A stretch of 64,000 bases of DNA from Alphaproteobacteria bacterium (lineage in GTDB: Bacteria > Pseudomonadota > Alphaproteobacteria > TMED109): positions 25,256 to 89,255 of the forward strand of contig JAJDYI010000046.1 in the NCBI GenBank assembly GCA_022825235.1. Reading direction: 5' to 3'. Under the pieces are notes generated by a model that did no database searches, was not told where the DNA came from, and was given only the letters and a program-made list of their open reading frames with translations. Below are positions 61,125 to 64,000 of this stretch, piece after piece. The first letter of the stretch is position 1; the number at the start of each line of letters is the position of its first letter. Made by a program: the position numbers and the translations under genes.

Positions 61125-63202
61125 CAGGACGCGTCCGCTTCGCCCGCCCCACCCTCCTGGTAGATCTTGCGGTATTGACGGGGCTCCTTCCACGCGGGAT
61201 CTTGGTTCGGCAACCGCCCGAAAATCTCCCTCGCCTCCTCTATCGCGTCCGGGTCCGTCCTCAGGTCCGGCATTGGCTTGACCGTCACGAACGCATTGCG
61301 ACCCAGGACAGCCCGGATCTTCGCCCAGTCATCGAAGAAATACTCCTGGAGCAGTGGAAATATCCGGTTCTGCATCGCGTCCGAGAGCGTTCCGATTGTA
61401 TCCACATCGAGCAGGTAGGTGTGTCCGACCTGGTGCTCGCGGTCGAGCAGCGCCGCAATGCGCTCGTTCATAACCTTTAGCAGCCTGGTGCAATCGATCC
61501 CGTCGATATCCCTGCTGATGTTCGGGTGTTCCGGGTCCGGCATCATTTCGATGAAGGTGAACCGCCTTCTCAGCGCGGTGTCCAGGAGCTGTATCGAGCG
61601 GTCAGCCGTGTTCATGGTGCCGATCACGTAGATGTTCTTCGGGATGCCGAACTTTTTGCCTGAGTACGGCAGCGTCACGTACGTCTCGTCCCTTCGACCG
61701 ATACGCCGCGAGTCCTCCACCAGGGTGATCAGCTCGCCGAAAATCTTCGCGACGTTGCCGCGGTTGATTTCGTCGATGATCAGCACGAAGCGTTCGTCCC
61801 CTCGCTTTTCTGCTTCCTCGACGAGGCGCCTGAAGATGCCGGGGCGCATCTCGTAGGCCAGCGTGCCCTGCCCGCCAAGCACGGGCCTGATGCCCTCGAT
61901 GAAATCCTCGTAAGCGACGTTCTGGTGAAACGTCACCATCGCAATCCGGCCCGTGCCTTTTTTCGGGTTGAACCGCATTTCTTCGAATTTCCTTTGGCTG
62001 CTTTCCGCATCGGCGCCCGCCTCGCCGACGATCTCGAGGCTCAGGTCCCGCGTTCGCCACGTCTTGCCCGTTCCAGGCGGCCCGTAGAGGATCTGATTGA
62101 GCGGGATGCCCGGGTCTGCAGGGCCATCTTTGACGGAACGCTCCTCCGCGCTCAGCCGGTCGAGCAGCTCGAAAGTAGGGACGTATTCCGGGGTCTGCCT
62201 GAATGAGTTGGTCGTTTTCCCGGCGCGTCCAAAACCCGCCATCGCCGTCATTTCCGGCAGGGACCCGTGCTGCTTGTTCAGCCACAACACATACAGCCGA
62301 TGGGCCTCGTCGAACTCACCCTGATACTCGTTCCTGTAGACCACGCCGATCCCGCGGCCTTCGCTCCGCCCAAATCTGACCAGCACCAGATCGCCGGGCT
62401 TCGCGTCCGCTATTGGGTAACTTCTCTTGTCGCCCGGCCCCCCGAGAAATGCGCAGTTGCCGGACTCGAATTCCTTCCAATGGTCGTTACCGTCGTCGTG
62501 AACGTTCGTGCTGACCTGAAAGACGTTGCTCATGTCGACTCTCAGCCGGTTCGACGAATGAAGATAAGCACACAGGTTCGCCTCGTACGGCCGACACCCG
62601 GGGAACGCCGTCCGGATTTTGCCCAGCAACCCTCCATACTCTTGCAACCCGATGCTCTTCGGCACCGACTTGAAGAAACCGAGCGACCCGGTCGCCTCGT
62701 CGATCGGCAGGAACTCGTCCGGGTTCACCAGGAACAAAGCCTGGGTGAGGCTCTTGGTTCCGACGTTGCGCAGGTTGAGCGCTTCATCAAACTCGTCGGG
62801 CTTCACCGATCCAAACCCGGCCAGCGCAGCGCGGAACAATCTCCAGAGCAACCCCGGATTGCCCTTGCCGCTGCTGTGAAACAGCGTGTTTATCCCCGGC
62901 GGCGTTGGAAAGAAGAAGCCGTCGTCCGATTCGAGATCGAGCTCACTGCTCATGTCGAACGTGCTCGATATGCTCGAATAGACCCGGCTCCGGGTGGCGG
63001 CGCTCTTGTTCAGGCTGGCCACCGTGTACACGAAGGAGAACGGGTCGATGTTCTCGTCGCCGTAACGCAAAATGGCCGGTTCACTTCCGTCGGCTTTCCA
63101 CGCCACCGTCTTGGCTTTTTCGATCAGGTAGCGTTCGCCGCCTGCGGCAATCTTCTCACCGAGTTCCTTGAACCAGGGAACCCAATCGTAAATCTCCTTC
63201 AT
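61124..63202 (-). CDS. mcrB: McrB-type AAA+ GTPase/DNA-recognition subunit
   Basis: The protein has 692 residues from the ATG at 63202, with AAGG upstream. An N-terminal region of unknown fold (to about 230) has DEFLPIDEATGSLGFFKSVP. Next comes an EVE-like specificity domain (KPGDLVLVRFGRSEGRGIGV, HRLYVLWLNKQH). The motor follows with Walker A LYGPPGTGKTWRT, FHQNVAYEDFIEGIRPVLGG, Walker B VLIIDEINRGNVAKIFGELI and the McrB-specific VIGTMNTADRSIQLLDTALR. GTP-driven McrBC restricts DNA with modified cytosines. The extra N-terminal part differs from E. coli McrB, so the recognised modification may differ. Confidence 0.92.
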   Translation of the reverse strand: MKEIYDWVPWFKELGEKIAAGGERYLIEKAKTVAWKADGSEPAILRYGDENIDPFSFVYTVASLNKSAATRSRVYSSISSTFDMSSELDLESDDGFFFPTPPGINTLFHSSGKGNPGLLWRLFRAALAGFGSVKPDEFDEALNLRNVGTKSLTQALFLVNPDEFLPIDEATGSLGFFKSVPKSIGLQEYGGLLGKIRTAFPGCRPYEANLCAYLHSSNRLRVDMSNVFQVSTNVHDDGNDHWKEFESGNCAFLGGPGDKRSYPIADAKPGDLVLVRFGRSEGRGIGVVYRNEYQGEFDEAHRLYVLWLNKQHGSLPEMTAMAGFGRAGKTTNSFRQTPEYVPTFELLDRLSAEERSVKDGPADPGIPLNQILYGPPGTGKTWRTRDLSLEIVGEAGADAESSQRKFEEMRFNPKKGTGRIAMVTFHQNVAYEDFIEGIRPVLGGQGTLAYEMRPGIFRRLVEEAEKRGDERFVLIIDEINRGNVAKIFGELITLVEDSRRIGRRDETYVTLPYSGKKFGIPKNIYVIGTMNTADRSIQLLDTALRRRFTFIEMMPDPEHPNISRDIDGIDCTRLLKVMNERIAALLDREHQVGHTYLLDVDTIGTLSDAMQNRIFPLLQEYFFDDWAKIRAVLGRNAFVTVKPMPDLRTDPDAIEEAREIFGRLPNQDPAWKEPRQYRKIYQEGGAGEADAS

Positions 63203-64000
63203 CCTTACCCCTTTTTCAGGCGCAATTCTAACCGATGCACGCCAACCGGCATGTCGCAGCTCATAACCCGACGGGACCGGCGCTTCGCCGCACTTGATAG
63301 GCAACCGAGTACATCCGTCAAGAATGCAGCGGCCAGTGCAGCTCTTCCACAGCCCCGTCGCGCGCTGCCAACCGTTGGCCCTTGGGGAGTCCTGCTTCGG
63401 GCCGCCCCCGGTCTGCTGCTGCCGGTTTGGACTGCCTGCCAGCCTAGAGCATGCGAGCCCAGCGACTCTCGTCGGTCGAAAGCGTTGCTCTATTCGAGCG
63501 TGGGCTCGACGCCGTGCAGGTCCGCGAGGCGCGCGGCCACTGGCCAGCGGCGGCTTCGATACCCTCGACGCCCCGCCACACATTCTCCGGCGCGACCGGT
63601 TTGACGACCTGACCGTGGATCGACGTCGACAAGCCGAGGGGTGCGGGCGATGGGGTCAGCCGTTCTTGGCTGTGGTCGTCGAGGAACTCTGCTCCTGGAC
63701 CGGGCGCCGCATGAGCGCCGTCAGAGGGAGGATCAAAGCAAGTCCCAGAGCCAGTTGCCTGCCACTGCTGCAACAAACGGATAGAGCAAAAGCCGCCAAG
63801 CACTTGCCAACCCGATTCGTTCGATTTCTCCAGCTGGCGGAATCTATGCAAGCGTATCCCTTGTATGGGGCAGATAGCCCGAAGGGCAAGAAGTTATCAA
63901 CAGTGGCTGGGGGCGCGGTTTCTGTGGAAAACTCGCCGCTGACGTGCCGGTGTTCTGTTCGTAGATTTTGTGCAATTCCGCGCCCCTGCGCCGTTGGCGC
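63203..64000. other. Gap without a firmly supported gene (798 bases, to window end)
   Basis: The start holds the mcrB leader. A minus-strand frame at 63656-63889 encodes 77 residues with a hydrophobic stretch (LALGLALILPLTAL) and a polar tail; it may be a small membrane protein or a remnant. Nothing else is recognisable. Confidence 0.35.

Noticed and set aside
63894..63931. Two DnaA-box-like sites (TTATCAACA and TGTGGAAAA) suggesting an origin
   Set aside because: Each has a mismatch, only two occur, and none of the usual origin neighbours (dnaA, dnaN, hemE, parAB) is near.

Overview
The window is GC-rich chromosomal DNA from a Gram-negative bacterium, most likely an alphaproteobacterium that is not a standard laboratory genus. 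The clues are a FixL/FixJ heme oxygen-sensor pair, a DinB fragment with the N-terminal zinc-finger extension typical of alphaproteobacteria, two autotransporter beta-barrel proteins and a TolC-dependent exporter. Intact operons sit among many broken genes, insertion-sequence scars and small segmental duplications, so this is accessory, heavily rearranged sequence. There are no rRNA genes, no convincing intact tRNA and no CRISPR array.

Layout. 0-2.6 kb: the 3' end of a TIR-domain protein cut by the window edge, transposase scars, a secreted CVNH-like protein and a broken GAF sensor. 2.8-8.1 kb: a four-gene minus-strand exporter operon (TolC, PAS-domain/membrane-fusion-protein fusion, MacB-type ATPase, FtsX-type permease). 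8.2-9.8 kb: an IS66-type scar and two more CVNH-like secreted proteins. 10-12.1 kb: a broken formate/nitrite channel, a small membrane protein and the N-terminal part of an AbiEii toxin. 12.2-14.2 kb: a complete IS1595-family element with a target-site duplication and two passenger genes. 14.5-17.0 kb: a Cache-domain autotransporter. 17.6-18.6 kb: an AbiEii C-terminal piece abutting a truncated dinB. 19.0-24.5 kb: a two-gene ATPase/STAND-nuclease operon behind a palindromic operator. 24.6-29.0 kb: degraded genes (DUF2285, aminotransferase, hybrid kinase lacking its N-terminus, nonsense-mutated hsp20, IS630 scar). 29.0-32.6 kb: an RND transporter and a DUF2236 protein. 33-35.7 kb: duplicated scraps, a candidate small RNA, a DUF3800 gene and an integrase scrap. 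35.8-41.4 kb: a giant FN3/Calx-beta/cadherin autotransporter with a heptamer repeat in its leader. 41.9-45.3 kb: a defence-like cluster (nuclease-like plus PIN pair, HEPN-like gene, GIY-YIG plus SIR2 pair). 45.9-58.8 kb: a stress and low-oxygen block (two UspA proteins, an APC permease, an APH/AAA kinase fusion, two Hsp20s, CbpA-CbpM, FixLJ). 58.9-63.2 kb: HigBA and McrBC.

The window holds at least six apparently intact or partial anti-phage or toxin modules (TIR, ATPase/STAND, PIN pair, GIY-YIG/SIR2, HigBA, McrBC) and several dead ones (two AbiEii pieces, an S24 repressor scrap). The best candidates for undescribed systems are the GIY-YIG/SIR2 operon, the DUF4143-ATPase/STAND-nuclease operon, the nuclease-like/PIN pair and the exporter whose adaptor carries a PAS sensor. 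Function in all four is inferred from domains and gene order.
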